A stretch of 64,000 nucleotides of DNA from Bathymodiolus brooksi (GCA_963680875.1 OY804586.1:54532203-54596202), one strand, 5' to 3'. Numbered from the stretch's first letter, positions 11,311 through 22,131 are shown. Numbers and translations: made by a program. Notes: generated by a model from the sequence alone, not told the origin.

Positions 11311-11654
11311 TTTTATCTTTTTAATATACATATAACCCGTTTGCTTTATAGTACGTTTTATTTCTAAGGGTCATGTAGGTGTCTTGAGCTAATATACAAT
11401 TTGTTCACGCCACAATATAACTGTAATATTGCTAAATTTGGCGCTAAACACCATTAAATCAAAACCAAAGATATTGTGTTGGACTTAATGTAATTGCATA
11501 TATTGTGTTAAAGCTACTATTTGAAAATTTGGCTTCTATGAGTCAAATAAAGGTTGCATCTTTTTTTATTATAATATCATATTATTGAAAAAGTGTGATT
11601 TGGAAATCGAAGACAATAATGGTATTTTGATTTGATTGATTTTTTGTTGTTGAT

Positions 11655-11770
11655 GTTTTTTGTGTTTAATGACACTTTCAACAATATTTCAGCTATATCA
11701 TGGCGATCAGTTTTAGTGGTGGAAGAAGCCGACCATGGGCAAGCAATTGGTAAACTTTTTAGTCGGTAGT
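11655..11770. repeat. tRNA-derived SINE, partial core
   Basis: Carries the SINE core 'actttcaacaatatttcagc' and 'tcagttttagtggtgga', and ends in unrelated sequence. It belongs to the same family as 12770, 13537, 15325, 17105 and 30090. The copy B homologue is at 59835-59945. Confidence 0.65.
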
Positions 11771-11877
11771 TGTTTCCACTTTCTTCTGTCACATCAACCA
11801 ATGTGCAAATGAAAGCTCGATTTTGATTGGCTTTAGGATTGCTTGTATCTAAAACAAATGTTGCATTGTATTTCTAG

Positions 11878-12088
11878 AAAGAACCATTACCTCATCTAAA
11901 TCCATCAATGAAACCACAGTCCTTGATGAAAGAAGAGCGTGTGTTTCAACCTCCACCAGAAATTAAACCACGTTCAAAAACGAAACTACAGCTATCAATA
12001 AAACCACGACAAAAAGTGAAAATGCCAGAAACTGAAAATGGACCAGTCAGACCAGTTTCCGCCGCATCAAGCTGTCCCGCGTCTAAAG
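11878..12088 (+). CDS. HSPA12-like gene A, basic proline/lysine-rich linker exon
   Basis: Acceptor 'tatttctag', donor 'aaag|gtttct'; 211 nt, phase 0 to phase 1. It encodes about 70 residues such as KEPLPHLNPSMKPQSLMKEE, EIKPRSKTK and IKPRQKVKMPETENGPV. The composition (K, P, R, E) indicates a disordered, positively charged linker in front of the ATPase; the KPRSKTK and KPRQKVK clusters could serve nuclear import or RNA/DNA contact, but that is only a possibility. The equivalent exon in copy B (60053-60278) is 15 nt longer. The last codon is split (G + CA gives Ala) with the exon at 13842. Confidence 0.7.
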
Positions 12089-12094
12089 GTTTCT

Positions 12095-12665
12095 ATACGT
12101 TATTATTTTTTTCCTCCCTGGGCTGCTTAAGTTAATTGTAAAAAAGGGTGATTTAAAAAAAATGCATCCTCCCTTGGCTACTTAGGTTAATGTAAAAAAT
12201 ATTTGATTTGAATAAAATTTATATTGATAAAAATGTATCATCCCTGGGCTGGTTAAGTTAATGTAAATACAAGTGATTTGAATAAAATGTATATTGAAAA
12301 AATATGTGTCCTCCCTTGGCTACTTAGAATAATATGAAAACGAGTGATTTGAATAAAATGTATTTTGAAAAAAAATGTATCCTCTCTGGGATGCTTAGAT
12401 TTTTAATGTAAAAAACGAGTGATTTTAATAAATATGTATGTTGAAAAAATTATATCCACCCTGGGATGTTTAGGTTTATGTAAAAGCAGGTGATTTTAAT
12501 CAAATGTATTTTGAAAAAATATGCATCCTCCCTGGGCTGCTTAGGTTAATGTACAAACAGATAATTTTAATCAAATGTATGTTAAAAGAATGTAACCTTC
12601 CTTGGCTACTTAGTTTAATGTAAAAACGGATGATTTGAAAAAAAATGTATGGGGGAAAATATGGA
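12095..12665. repeat. Intronic minisatellite, ~62-bp units
   Basis: About nine units containing 'tcctccctgggctgcttag' followed by 'gttaatgtaaaaa..gtgatttgaat', spaced 56-72 bp apart. It starts within about 10 bp of the donor at 12089 and is conserved at 60290-60850 with small unit differences. Confidence 0.85.
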
Positions 12666-12769
12666 TCCTCCCTAATCACTGTATTGACAGTAGGATTGCA
12701 TTGCATACAATCTTAACTCTGCCTTTTTTCCCTCTTTATTTTGGCCATTGTATTGCTTTCTTATATTTT

Positions 12770-12985
12770 CTGTTTGGTTGAACAATATTTCAGTTATACT
12801 GGGGCGTTCAGTTTGATTGCATGAGGAAGCCGGAGTACCCGGAGAAGAGCATCGACCTGTCGCAAGCCACTGACACTCTTGTCACATGTTGTATCGAGTA
12901 TACTTCGCCATGGACGATAGGCACTGATTACACAGGTAGTTTTAAATCCAACTGCCACATGATCACAACCACGACCGGCCCTCTT
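12770..12985. repeat. tRNA-derived SINE copy
   Basis: Begins 'gttgaacaatatttcagttat', contains 'gccggagtacccggaga' and ends 'aaccacgaccggccc'. The tRNA-like B box is degraded here. The copy B homologue is at 60945-61160. The 61-76 aa ORFs on both strands are SINE readthrough, not genes. Confidence 0.75.
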
Positions 12986-13164
12986 CGATTTTCGGCCTCT
13001 GATTAACCCTTTGGTATATTTCAAACTTTTCTTATCAATACGTTGTTTTGGGTAGTTTTATTGAAGCTACGTAAAGATATAGGAATGTAAGACAATTGCT
13101 TCAGTGTTTCTGGATATGGTTAATGTAAAACACAATTTCTTCCTATTAGAAAAATATAACTGAA

Positions 13165-13335
13165 ATACAACCTTCGTTTTTAGTGAGGCTCGTGTTGCTT
13201 GATCTCCGTTTTTTCTGTATAGTGTTGTATAGATCATTGTTTGTCCTTTTGTTATTTATCTTTCATCCATTGTGTTTCCCCATTTACGGCTTCTGATTAC
13301 TGTACTCCTTTGGTATCTTCAAACTTTTTTATGAA
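13165..13335. repeat. Dispersed bivalve-type repeat, 3' part
   Basis: Shares 'ctcgtgttgcttgatct', 'tagatcattgtttgtcctttt' and 'tttggtatcttcaaac' with 14320-14495 and with the tail of every 1.24-kb unit. Homologous to 61345-61505 in copy B. Confidence 0.65.
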
Positions 13336-13536
13336 TATTCCCATGTATTTTAGTGTTCACACAAAGAACAATTAGTGAATAACATAATGATGTTCTTTTT
13401 GAAATGTAGATATCTAATTTAGTGTGCACGACGCATTCCTGGAATAACCTTCATAAGGTGCGCTCATAATCAGCAGATTGGAAAGCCGCCAGATTTCATG
13501 CATGTGCACTGAACTTTATATTTACGATTTTAAACA

Positions 13537-13793
13537 GAGGCCGTCGTGGTCGTAATCTTATGGTAGTTAGATGCACAACTACCTATGTAATCAGTGCCTA
13601 TCACCGCTAAAGTTGTGAGTTCGAATCCCGCTCATGGCGAGGTGTACTCGATACAACTGAATGTGGTAAAGTTTATCAGTGACTTGCGGCAGGTCGGTGG
13701 TTTTCTCTGGAGACTCCTGTTTCATCCACCAATAAATCTGACCGCAATGTTATAACAGAAATATTGTTGACAGAGGCATTAAACACCATTACC
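13537..13793 (+). repeat. tRNA-derived SINE, most complete head
   Basis: In this orientation the head reads 'ggccgtcgtggtcgtaatc' and carries a box A-like 'tggtagttagatg' and a good box B 'gagttcgaatcccgc', as expected for a Pol III promoter from a tRNA. The body includes 'gtcagtgacttgcgg'-like sequence and ends with the reverse of the 'ttcaacaatatt' core. I do not name the SINE superfamily. Homologue at 61675-61925. Confidence 0.8.
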
Positions 13794-13841
13794 CTAACCC
13801 TACGATTTTTTCTATAATTCTCCTTTTATTTCTGTTGTTAG

Positions 13842-14185
13842 CAATACCAGGAAGAAAAGAAAACGCATTGGCCGTTGTTGCTATAGACTTCGGTACAACG
13901 TTTTCAGGGTATGCATATTCGTTATGTGAAGAATATAGAAAAGACCAGAGCAAGATATATATTCTGACATGGCAATCCGGAGATGGTCTACAGACATACA
14001 AAACACCAACAACTATACTTTTTGATAAAGACGGTAAATTCTGTAGTTTTGGATATGAAGCGGAACATGACTATGCAAAGATGTGTGAAGACAGTACACA
14101 TGCAGAATACAGATATTTCAGTAAATTCAAAATGAGATTATATCAACCTGAATGTGGTGCTAACAAAGGAAACATGAGGGGAAAG
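13842..14185 (+). CDS. HSPA12-like gene A, ATPase exon 1 (phosphate-1 motif)
   Basis: Acceptor 'tttctgttgttag', donor 'aaag|gtatca'; 344 nt. It completes a split Ala codon and encodes IPGRKENALAVVAIDFGTTF then SGYAYSL. AIDFGTT..SGYAY is the phosphate-1 loop signature of HSPA12-type HSP70 ATPases, with the conserved Asp and the Thr-Thr pair. Further on, TPTTILFDKDGKF and YFSKFKMRLY match the first ATPase lobe of the family. The homologue at 61985-62328 has only six residue differences over 114, all outside the phosphate loop, which argues for selection on the protein. The exon ends in phase 0. Confidence 0.9.
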
Positions 14186-14224
14186 GTATCAGAATTTTCT
14201 TATCTTTTCGTTTGTGACTATGCT

Positions 14225-14495
14225 TCATTTAATGACTTATCACCGGGTTTGTAACTAGATTAAAACGACGGTTGCCACTAGTGGAGCAGAAACTGCTTAT
14301 CAATCCGGAGCACCTGAGTTCACCGCGGTTTTTAGTGGTGTTCGTGTTTCTTGATCTTTAGTTTTATGTGTAATGTTGTGTAGATCGTTGTTTGTTCTTT
14401 TGTCCCTTTTCTTTTAGCCATTGCGTGGTCTGTTCTTCGATTTACGGATTCATATTACCCGTGTGGTGTCTTCAAACTCTTCTTGATGCAATTGT
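14225..14495. repeat. Dispersed bivalve-type repeat, near full length
   Basis: Runs from 'gacttatcaccgggtttgta' through 'gccactagtggagcag', 'ccggagcacctgagttcacc', 'tagatcgttgtttgttcttt' and 'ttcttcgatttacggattc' to 'cttcaaactcttctt'. I recall this order from a very abundant repeat of mussels and other bivalves. There is no coding capacity. Homologue at 62380-62630; fragments at 1, 13165, 27045 and in each 1.24-kb unit. Confidence 0.65.
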
Positions 14496-14569
14496 CAATG
14501 AAGATAATTATAAACCGTTTATTACAGCGATTGCAAAAATATAAAGCTAATTCAAACACATTGATCAGT

Positions 14570-14990
14570 TCAATGACTGCTACAAGGTAAAACAAACCAC
14601 CCTATTTGATTAATTTAGTAACTGCCATGGAACATACAATGGAAAGGCAATCCATCCTCACTGACAAATAGAAAGACAATCCATCCTCACTGACAAATGG
14701 AAAGGCAATCCATCCCCACTGACCAGTTTAGTGACTGCCACAATGGAAAGGCAATCCATCTCCACTAACCAGTTTAGTGACTGCTACAATGGAAAGGTAA
14801 TCCATCCTCATTTCCCAGTTTAGTGACTGCCACAACGGAACGACAGTCCATACTCACTGACCGGATTAGAGACTGCTACAAAGTAAAATCAATGAATCCC
14901 CATTGATCAGTTCAGTGACTACCAGAAGATACAATTAATCCATCCCCATTGACTTTGTTTTTTGTTAGTGACTGCTACAAGGCTATGTCA
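14570..14990. repeat. Intronic minisatellite, ~42-bp units
   Basis: About nine units of 'cactgaccagtttagtgact' followed by 'gcyacaatggaaaggcaatcc'-type sequence. The equivalent in copy B is 62735-63075 with fewer units. Confidence 0.85.
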
Positions 14991-15324
14991 TATCACTTAC
15001 TACCACAAACAATCGAAACACTTTCGAATACAACTTTCGGTATAGCGTCAATATAAAGATTCCTCATTGTTTTGTTTTTGTTTTTGTTTTTTCGTTTTTG
15101 GTTTTGTTTGTTTGACAAATGTTTTTTTTTGTATTGAACACGCACGAATGTGATGTGGTATGTACTTTATGGACTAATTAAGGACTTGAAAAGTACAAAA
15201 TTAACACATATTTTTTTGAGTTCATTGTTTTTCACACTTCCTATCCATATGTGTCCTTATTTATTTTTTTTATTTCTATTATTATTATTATTATCCATAT
15301 ACAAGGTGTGGGGTTAATGTTAGG

Positions 15325-15575
15325 GTAATGGTGTTTAACGCCACTTTCAACAATATTACAGCTATATAGTGGCGGTTAGTTTTATTGGTGGAAGAAACCG
15401 GAGTACCCGGAGAAAACCACTGACCTGTCGCAAGTCACTGATAAACTTTGTCACATATCGAATACAATTCGCCATGAACGGGGTTCGAACTCACAACTTT
15501 AGTGGTGATAGGCACTGATTGCACAGGTAGTTGTAAATTCAACTACCATCCAACCACGACCACGACGCCCCCTAT
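15325..15575. repeat. tRNA-derived SINE copy
   Basis: Full core: 'taacgccactttcaacaata', 'ccggagtacccggagaaaac', 'ggggttcgaactcac' (box B on the opposite strand) and 'accacgacgcccc' at the end. It lies about 70 bp upstream of the acceptor at 15646. Homologue at 63450-63705. Confidence 0.8.
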
Positions 15576-15647
15576 ACAAGAATTGAGAATGTTGTAATGT
15601 TAAATAATTAATACATAACTATACGACTTTCTTCCTTTTTTTAACAG

Positions 15648-15875
15648 GGATCAAGTAAGATTAGCAACAAAATGGTGTTATTCGATGAAAATGGAAGATC
15701 AATGTTAGCACTGACTGTCTTCTCTGAATCAATCCGATACTTTAAAAAACATTTTTTATGCAATACTAGAAATGCTGGACTCAATTTTAGAGAAGATGAA
15801 GTCCATTGGGTTTTGACCATTCCGGCAATTTGGAAAGACGATTCCAAGCAATTTATGAGAGAATCAACTAAGCAG
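15648..15875 (+). CDS. HSPA12-like gene A, ATPase exon 2
   Basis: Acceptor 'ttttttaacag', donor 'aagcag|gtattc'; 228 nt, phase 0/0, 76 codons. It encodes GSSKISNKMVLFDENGRSM, then ESIRYFKKHF, then VHWVLTIPAIWKDDSKQFMR and ESTKQ. The 'VLTIPAIW...AKQFMREA' segment is the hallmark of the HSPA12 lobe I region preceding the connecting helix. Homologue in copy B begins at 63779. Confidence 0.9.
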
Positions 15876-16862
15876 GTATTCAATAATGCAGCCCAGAAAA
15901 AAAATAAAAAATTGACCAACTAAAATGATTCTCCCTTGTACTTACAAGCGAAATCTGAAATACGACACAACACAATTTTAAGACTTTAAGAAGCTGCTAA
16001 TGGCTTTGATGGATAAATGGAAAAAAATACAAAAACAAAAACAATAAACCACACGATCAAAACAGCTCCAAAATGGTTTTAATGGATAAAAGTGAAAAAC
16101 AAAAATAGCGCACAGCCAAAACAGCTCCTAACTTAAATTGGGAAATGGTAAAAACATACATAATCGACAGTCCTAACTCACATATATATGACTAATTCCC
16201 AGACACTTCACAAAAAAGTGGCGGTGTTACGTCAGTTCTATATTACCAATGAACGCAGTCATATTGGAATCTTTGTTTTACGATACTTTCGGTAATGTTT
16301 AGATTTATCGTGGATAAATATAGGCATTTCATTATTGCATTAATCATCTAATAAATATAAAATGCTTACTCTTTAACATCATATGGATCGTTGAAAATTT
16401 CATATTCTAACATGACGTCCTTCTTTCGCTTTGTAAAAAACTAGCGATTTATCGATTTGGTATAAACTCATTAGCACATGTGCCGGTGCATGTGACTGAC
16501 TTTCCCCTCGTAAATGTACATGTTTAGGAATTATCGTCTGCTCGAATTTGGCAGCATAAATTGTGTGCGACATATTTCGCATACGTAAATATAAATAACC
16601 GTCTTCCAATTAAAGCATATTACCGTATTTGTACTCTTAGACATATCAGAATCGAAATAAATGTTGGCAATGATAAAGTGAACAACAAAAACTACCACAC
16701 CGTCGGAACAGTTTCAAATAGAAGATACAGGCGCAAGATCGAAACCATAACGCATATATACGCTCTTGTCTTGGTACACGCACTTCCTAAGCTAGTTGTA
16801 TGGGTCCATACTTCCCATCTTAGTCTAAAATATGTCTCCTCGATTGCTGTCACTTTTTTCAG
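15876..16862. other. Intron of gene A; nothing recognised
   Basis: Ordinary AT-rich intron with weak direct repeats around 16030-16130 ('acaaaaacaa..agctcc'). The ORFs here lack start context, conservation or motifs. The acceptor is 'tgtcacttttttcag' at its 3' end. Confidence 0.6.
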
Positions 16863-17016
16863 GCAGGTATACCAGAGGATTTACTCACTCTGGCATATGA
16901 ACCGGAAGCAGCTGCAATTTATTGCAAGGGAGTAACACTTTTGAAATCGGAAGGAAATAATCGAAAAATAGAAACATTTAAAAATGGCCAACGATTCCTA
17001 GTACTTGACTGTGGAG
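16863..17016 (+). CDS. HSPA12-like gene A, ATPase exon 3 (first half of phosphate-2 motif)
   Basis: Acceptor 'tttttcag', donor 'ggag|gtaatt'; 154 nt, phase 0 to 1. It encodes AGIPEDLLTLAYEPEAAAIY, then CKGVTLL and FLVLDCGG. 'L.LAYEPEAA' is the HSPA12 equivalent of the HSP70 'EPTAAA' hinge, and VLDCGG is the first half of phosphate-2 (DCGGGTVD). The intron that follows splits this motif and is the one invaded by the nested transposons. Confidence 0.9.
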
Positions 17017-17104
17017 GTAATTAATCATGTATTTCATTAGAGGGGGTATTGTTTTTAACGACACTTTTTTATGGATAGGTTTTATATACATTGGATAGAA
17101 AGGT

Positions 17105-17340
17105 AATTCTTGTTAGGGCTATAGTGTTTAACGCCACTTTCAACAATAGTTCAGTTATATCGTGGTGGTCAGTTTTATTGGTGGAGAAAACCGGAGTACC
17201 CGGAGAGAACCATGCACCTTTCGCAAGTCACTGACAAACTTTATCACATAATGGTATTTCAAGTACACCTAGCCATCAGCAGGACTGCACGGGTAGTTGT
17301 AAATCTAACTATTGTACGATAACGACCACGACGGCCCCTT
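17105..17340. repeat. tRNA-derived SINE copy
   Basis: Contains 'taacgccactttcaacaata', 'gtggtggtcagttttattgg' and 'ccggagtacccggagagaac' and ends 'accacgacggcccc'. The box B region is partly deleted. Confidence 0.75.
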
Positions 17341-18003
17341 ATTTTATTAGATCATTTGCACATTCCTGATTTGATTATAAAATAATTTTTTGAAGTATTT
17401 CATATAAGAGTTATTTCCCTTACGGGAAGAAAATGGTTCCCGTTCCAGGTAAGAATTTGAGTATAATTTTCTTTAAAAAATGTTATACCCTTGTAAAAAT
17501 TCAGATGATAGTGCTATAGCAAAGAAATAAATCACAAGTTGCTACAACATTTAGATTGCATACACAGTTTGCGGAGAATATTTGTTCGTTTGTGCTGAAT
17601 TTTGCTGGAAATGGACATTTTTGTCCGCATTAAGGGAAGCAACTCCTACAAAAACATGAAAAAAGTCTAATTTTAGAATCAAGACGAAAATGTGCAAATG
17701 ACCTACAATGTATTTTGATATAAAGTCAACAATAAATAACCGATAATAAGTGCAATATGTATATGGACATATACATATATGTTTGTTGTATGTTTTCTCT
17801 CACGGTTAATGACACCCCGTAACAGCATAAGCCTATAACAAATCTAAGAAACAGGACACACGATGATTGCTGTTGTTCGATTGGTCCATTTATTTATCCG
17901 CCTTGCATATGATTGGACGGTCATGACATGACCCCGACGGGATGTTCTTAGATGTAAGTGTATCGCCATTTTTTTTTAAATACAACAAACATTCAAACCT
18001 GCC
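17341..18003. other. Intron of gene A with a diverged fragment of the 1.24-kb unit
   Basis: 17870-17975 loosely resembles the conserved block of the cassette units ('cgattggtcc', 'tatgattggacggtca', 'gtaagtgtatcgcca'). The rest is plain AT-rich intron. Confidence 0.4.
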
Positions 18004-18234
18004 TTAAAGGAGAACGAAACCAACTTTTGATTTGTGGTTTAACAGAATCTAGAACTAATAAAAAATGAAAATATGACGTTTTCTATGAAAATTTTACAAG
18101 GGCTGATGTTAAAGCACGTTTATATCTTATTAATTATAAATTTCCAGCAAAACATGCAGGCTGCCATTATTCCCTTATCAGTGACGTCACTCCATCCATT
18201 CACATTTACCTGTTCAACTGTATCAAAGCAATAG

Positions 18235-18826
18235 TGTAACGGGTAGGGTATCTATTGAAAAAGATATGTTAAAGTAAATTAAAATAAAAAGGAAAATGAT
18301 TTGTAAGAAAGGGTTCGTACCTAAGTTAATTCTTAGGGTTCGAGATTTATTGTGTAAAATGAAAAGAACCTATCCGAATTAATTGTATTATTTTAAAATG
18401 GTAGAAAATGTTATATCTCAATTTAGTTCGGTAAACTACAACTCTAACTATAAATAGAATTTTGGCTCGCTTTGAGCTATTCAACGATCAAACGTTTTAT
18501 CAGAATAACAAGCAAGACTTAAATCAGTCACTTCTGCTATTCTTTAAACCCTGATGTCTTGTCTTAGCTCAGTTCAGCTCAATATACCTATTTAATCTTT
18601 CTAATCTTGTGGTATTCACTCCCAAATGACACAAAACGAATGCAACGATCCGCGGCATTTTGACCGCCTTATATACTCTAATATTTACTCGGGATCCTCT
18701 AATTAATCGATTACTTCTATGTAAAAACCCGAGAATTCTACAATGGGATTTCCAACTTTATAAATACAACATTGACGTAATGGAAAAATAGCGCTTTCAG
18801 TAAAGTGTTCATTCCATTTCACTACA
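18235..18826 (-). repeat. 3' LTR of Ty3/gypsy element 1
   Basis: 592 bp, starting TGTAACGGG and ending CACTACA on the + strand, so the TG...CA rule holds. A hand count against the other LTR gives about 26 differences, about 96% identity, meaning the insertion is not recent. An internal tract 'tataaataca' could serve as TATA or polyadenylation context. Confidence 0.9.
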
Positions 18827-18845
18827 TTTACCCACGCCTCCGAGG
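18827..18845 (-). promoter_or_regulatory. Polypurine tract of Ty3/gypsy element 1
   Basis: On the minus strand a purine-rich run (GGAGGCGTGGGTAAA) abuts the 3' LTR, the expected site for priming plus-strand DNA synthesis. Confidence 0.6.
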
Positions 18846-19225
18846 AAAAAGGGTCCTCGCTTTCCTCATGTACGAGTATTGTTTTCTTAACCAATTTAAA
18901 TTATCCTTATACCCCAACTTGTATCAATGATCCAACTAATATTAACTTTGACCCTAACATCTAAACCTATTGTGACAAAAAGTAACCTAAACAACAATGT
19001 ACCTACTAACGTCTGCAATTTTGAGTGCCACGGCCAAAAGAATAAATTTTGTGCTCCCTAACAAATTTTGCCTCTGCAGCGGCCCCAAGGAGCCTACTGT
19101 TAGCGAACTCTGCAGAAGGGATCTTTAACGTGGACAGGTTGTGGCAGTTCCTGCACACGGGACCTCGGATTTAACGTCCCCATCCTACGGACATCAACAA
19201 AAGAAAAAAACCAAAACATATCTGT
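18846..19225. other. Untranslated tail between pol and 3' LTR of Ty3/gypsy element 1
   Basis: No coding frame. It contains a GC-richer patch at 19070-19190 that looks like an unrelated captured repeat. Confidence 0.5.
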
Positions 19226-19804
19226 TTAATATGTTTCGTAATTTGCTAACCAAGCGGGTTTTCGTTTTTGTCTACCTGACCTTTGAACTTCGCTATCTAT
19301 CCCTACATTGTCTGAGATTTCCTTGTTGGAGTTAAACTCCATGGCTTTGTCTGTTTTCATACTTTTATTTGCTAAGTCATCTTTTGCCACTGTTTCCTCG
19401 TAAGACTCAATCTGCTCATTTTCGTCTCCTCGAAGATTTTGTGAATATTTCTTTCTTATTCTATCCACATGTATTACTTGTGGTTTACCTTTTCGACCAC
19501 AGTTAATTTTGTAAGTGACATCTGTGATTTTTGCTATGACTTTGAAGGGTCCTCTCCACAAGCATGCTAGCTTGGTTGTTAACCCTGGTTTAACATTTGG
19601 AAAGAAAACAAATACTTGATCGCCTGGCTGAAAACTTTGCCAGGATAGTTTCTGGTCATAATATTTCTTCTGTCGGTGCATAGCACCTTTAACATTTTCC
19701 CTGACATGTTTATGAGTTTCTTCCATTCTGTCCTTGGGTATCCATGCCCAACGATTTTGAGGGATATGTGCCATGCTACGTGGCATGCAATATTGAATAT
19801 CCAA
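19226..19804 (-). pseudogene. Ty3/gypsy 1 pol: integrase C-terminal part
   Basis: Encodes the integrase C-terminal module (PGDQVFVFFPN, WRGPFKVIAKITDVTYKI, VIHVDRIRKKY), the GPY/F-type fold of gypsy integrases, followed by an acidic tail. It is separated from the catalytic core by a one-base frameshift near 19800 (the overlapping frames 19579-20145 and this one both carry homology). It ends at a normal stop. Confidence 0.85.
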
Positions 19805-20148
19805 CGGGTTGTAACCTCTCTTCCCAACATCATATAATTCGGAGTGTTTCCCGTTGTTTCATGCTCTGCGGCTCTATAAGCCATTGAAATGTAAGGGAGG
19901 TGTTCATCCCAATCGTTTTGATGTTCATTGACAAATGCGGACAACATCGTAAGTATTGTTTTATTATTCCGCTCGACCATTCCATCTGACTGAGGATGGT
20001 AGGGAGTAGTCCGAGTTTTCTGTATTTGCAGTAATCTACACATCTCCTGAAACAAGATGCTTTCGAACTGTATCCCCCGATCCGTATGAATCACATATGG
20101 AGTCCCAATTCTGACTATAACCTCTTCAACTAAAAGTTTTGCCACTGT
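19579..20148 (-). pseudogene. Ty3/gypsy 1 pol: integrase catalytic core, distal half
   Basis: Contains VIHTDRGIQFES (second catalytic Asp) and HPQSDGMVERNNKT (catalytic Glu), so the D,D-35-E triad is otherwise intact. It is separated from the upstream part only by an in-frame TAA at 20149-20151. Its homology ends at the frameshift near 19800. Confidence 0.85.
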
Positions 20149-21110
20149 TTATGCCTCCATGTTAGGCATTGCAAAACATTCTGTCCATGCAGTATAGTAA
20201 TCACTGATTACTAAAATATGCTTATTTCCTCCACTTGTTACTGGTAATTCACAAAGAATGTGCATAGCTATGCGTTCCATTGGGAACCCAGTTTCGAATA
20301 TTTGCATAGGAGCTCTCTTTTTCTTATTTGGAGGCTTCCTTTGTGAGCAGAACGAACAACCTGCTACATATAACTTTACATCCTTTTGCAAACCTGGCCA
20401 ATAATACCCCTGTCTAATTTTGGCTAGAGTTTTTCGCAACCCAAGATGTGCAGATGTTCGATTATCATGATAGTGTGACAGTATAGTCCTTCTTTCTGTC
20501 ATAGGTACAAGCACTTGTAGCTTTGTGTTTAGTCCTTCTAATCGCCTAACAAGTACATCATCTATGATGGTAAGTTGGTCAAATTGAGCCCACATTGACT
20601 TCACTGTTATTGACTCTCCTGTAATTTCCTTCAATTCTGGTTTTTCTCCTTTCTCAACCCATTTTCTGATCAGTGTTAAATCTTTATCAGATTTTTGTTT
20701 CTCACTAATAGATACTTCCTTCTCATCTACTTCCTGTGTTTCTCGTTCCTGTATGTTTCTAGCATGTTGTGCCTGATTTTCTGTGTTTTCCCAATTCGGA
20801 TCAAATCCACATTGTCTACATGGGATGCGACTGGGCGCTTTGGCATTTCGATGCTGTCTACCTGGACGATGTACAATCGTCATATCATAGGAGCTGAGTA
20901 CTTGAAGGCACCTTGCCGGTTGTCCTTCGGGATTTTTGAAGTTTAAAAGCCACCTGAGTGAGCCATGATCTGTTCGCACGATAAATTGTTTTCCATGCAG
21001 GTAATGCTTAAAATGTTTCACAAAGAAAACTACCGCTAGTAACTCCTTTCGTGTTACACAGTAGCGTCGTTCCGATTTTGTCAAAGTTCGACTAGCAAAC
21101 GCGATGGGTC
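20149..21110 (-). pseudogene. Ty3/gypsy 1 pol: RNase H to integrase N-terminus
   Basis: In order: distal RNase H (KERPIAFASRTLTKSERRY, FIVRTDHGSLRWLL), a linker, the integrase HHCC zinc domain (HLGLRKTLAKI, YYWPGL, CSFCSQRK) and the first catalytic Asp region (VISDYYTAWTE). It ends at the in-frame stop. Its upstream end is cut by the insertion at 21117-22126. Confidence 0.88.
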
Positions 21111-21116
21111 TCTCTT

Positions 21117-22126
21117 TTGATTTCCAGTCAAATCGGCCCCAAGTCAAATCGGCCCCAATTCAAATCGGCCTCAAGTCAAATCGGCCCCAAGTCAAATCGG
21201 TCTCAAAATGAAAGTCATATCGGCCCAAAAAGATAAAAATAAAAAAAGAATAAATAAATATATATTAATATAAATTAATATTTTTAGTTAATAGATGTAA
21301 AATTTAAATCTTATTGGCGAGCGGATTCTTTTGTAAGGATCAAAGAAATTAATTAATGATTAATTTATGGCATAATTAAATGATTAGCAATTTACATAAA
21401 ACGTGATTGGCGGCAATTATATAATGATCTTTATGTTGATTAGGAACATTCTTTGATGATTTTTTCTATTGTCTATAAATTGGCCTTTTAATAAAAAGAG
21501 GGCATCTAAATAACCAAGCCAAGAAAAACAACTCGGATTGAGAAATTCTTTAGTTTACAAAAGAGAGTCAACTTCAATCGCGATCATTCTTTTTGAATAC
21601 TTCATTATGTCTTTTCCTTGTGTAATATGTTATACTTATGTTAGACCAAGACAGCATGCCTTAGAATGTGACTCCTGTCAAAGCTGGCAAAATATTTCAT
21701 ATCGTTTTAATCTTATTTTTTAATGGTTTACCGTATACGCCACTCTCAACAATATTTCGGTTATACCGGTAATAGAAAACCAACAACCAAGTAATTGACC
21801 AACTTTATATTTAGTTTATTTTCGTATCAATGGTAAACATTTACTGGTACAAAACACAACTGTACTTACTAGACAGTTTTAATTCTTCAATAATTAAAAC
21901 GTATTGGATATATTTAAATATTTTGCTGAATAGTGTTCAAACTATTTAACTTTGCATGTTGACAATAGTAAACAACAAAAAAGGGGCCGATTTGACTTGG
22001 GGCCGATTTGACGGGCCGATTTGACTTGGGACCGATTTGATTTGGTGCCGATTTGACTAGGGCCGATTTGACTTGGGCCGATTTGACTTTGGGCCGATTT
22101 GGTTTGGGGCCGATTTGACCTGCTTC
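21117..22126. mobile_element. ~1-kb element with minisatellite-like inverted termini, inserted in RNase H
   Basis: Both ends consist of 5-8 head-to-tail copies of a ~17-bp motif (GGCCGATTTGACTTGGG), in opposite orientation at the two ends (about 21127-21225 and 21983-22120). A 7-bp direct repeat CTCTCTT (21110-21116 and 22127-22133; 8 bp with one mismatch) flanks it. RNase H codons on the two sides abut once the element and one repeat copy are discounted, which confirms the borders. Long repetitive TIRs and 7-9 bp duplications point to a MULE- or foldback-type DNA transposon; no transposase is present. Confidence 0.8.
21607..21723 (+). pseudogene. Zinc-knuckle fragment inside the MULE-like element
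   Basis: From ATG the frame reads MSFPCVICYTYVRPRQHALE then CDSCQSWQN. The C-x2-C, H and C-x2-C spacing with 'VRPRQ.AL.CD.CQ.WQ' resembles the N-terminal zinc module that precedes FLYWCH and MULE transposase domains in invertebrate mobile genes (from memory). The downstream part is lost. If right, it links the element to the Mutator superfamily. Confidence 0.4.
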
Positions 22127-22131
22127 CTCTC

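Noticed and set aside
16400..16935. Minus-strand 69-aa and plus-strand 124-aa ORFs upstream of the exon at 16863
   Set aside because: They lie in the intron, the plus-strand one reads the exon in the wrong frame, and neither has motifs.
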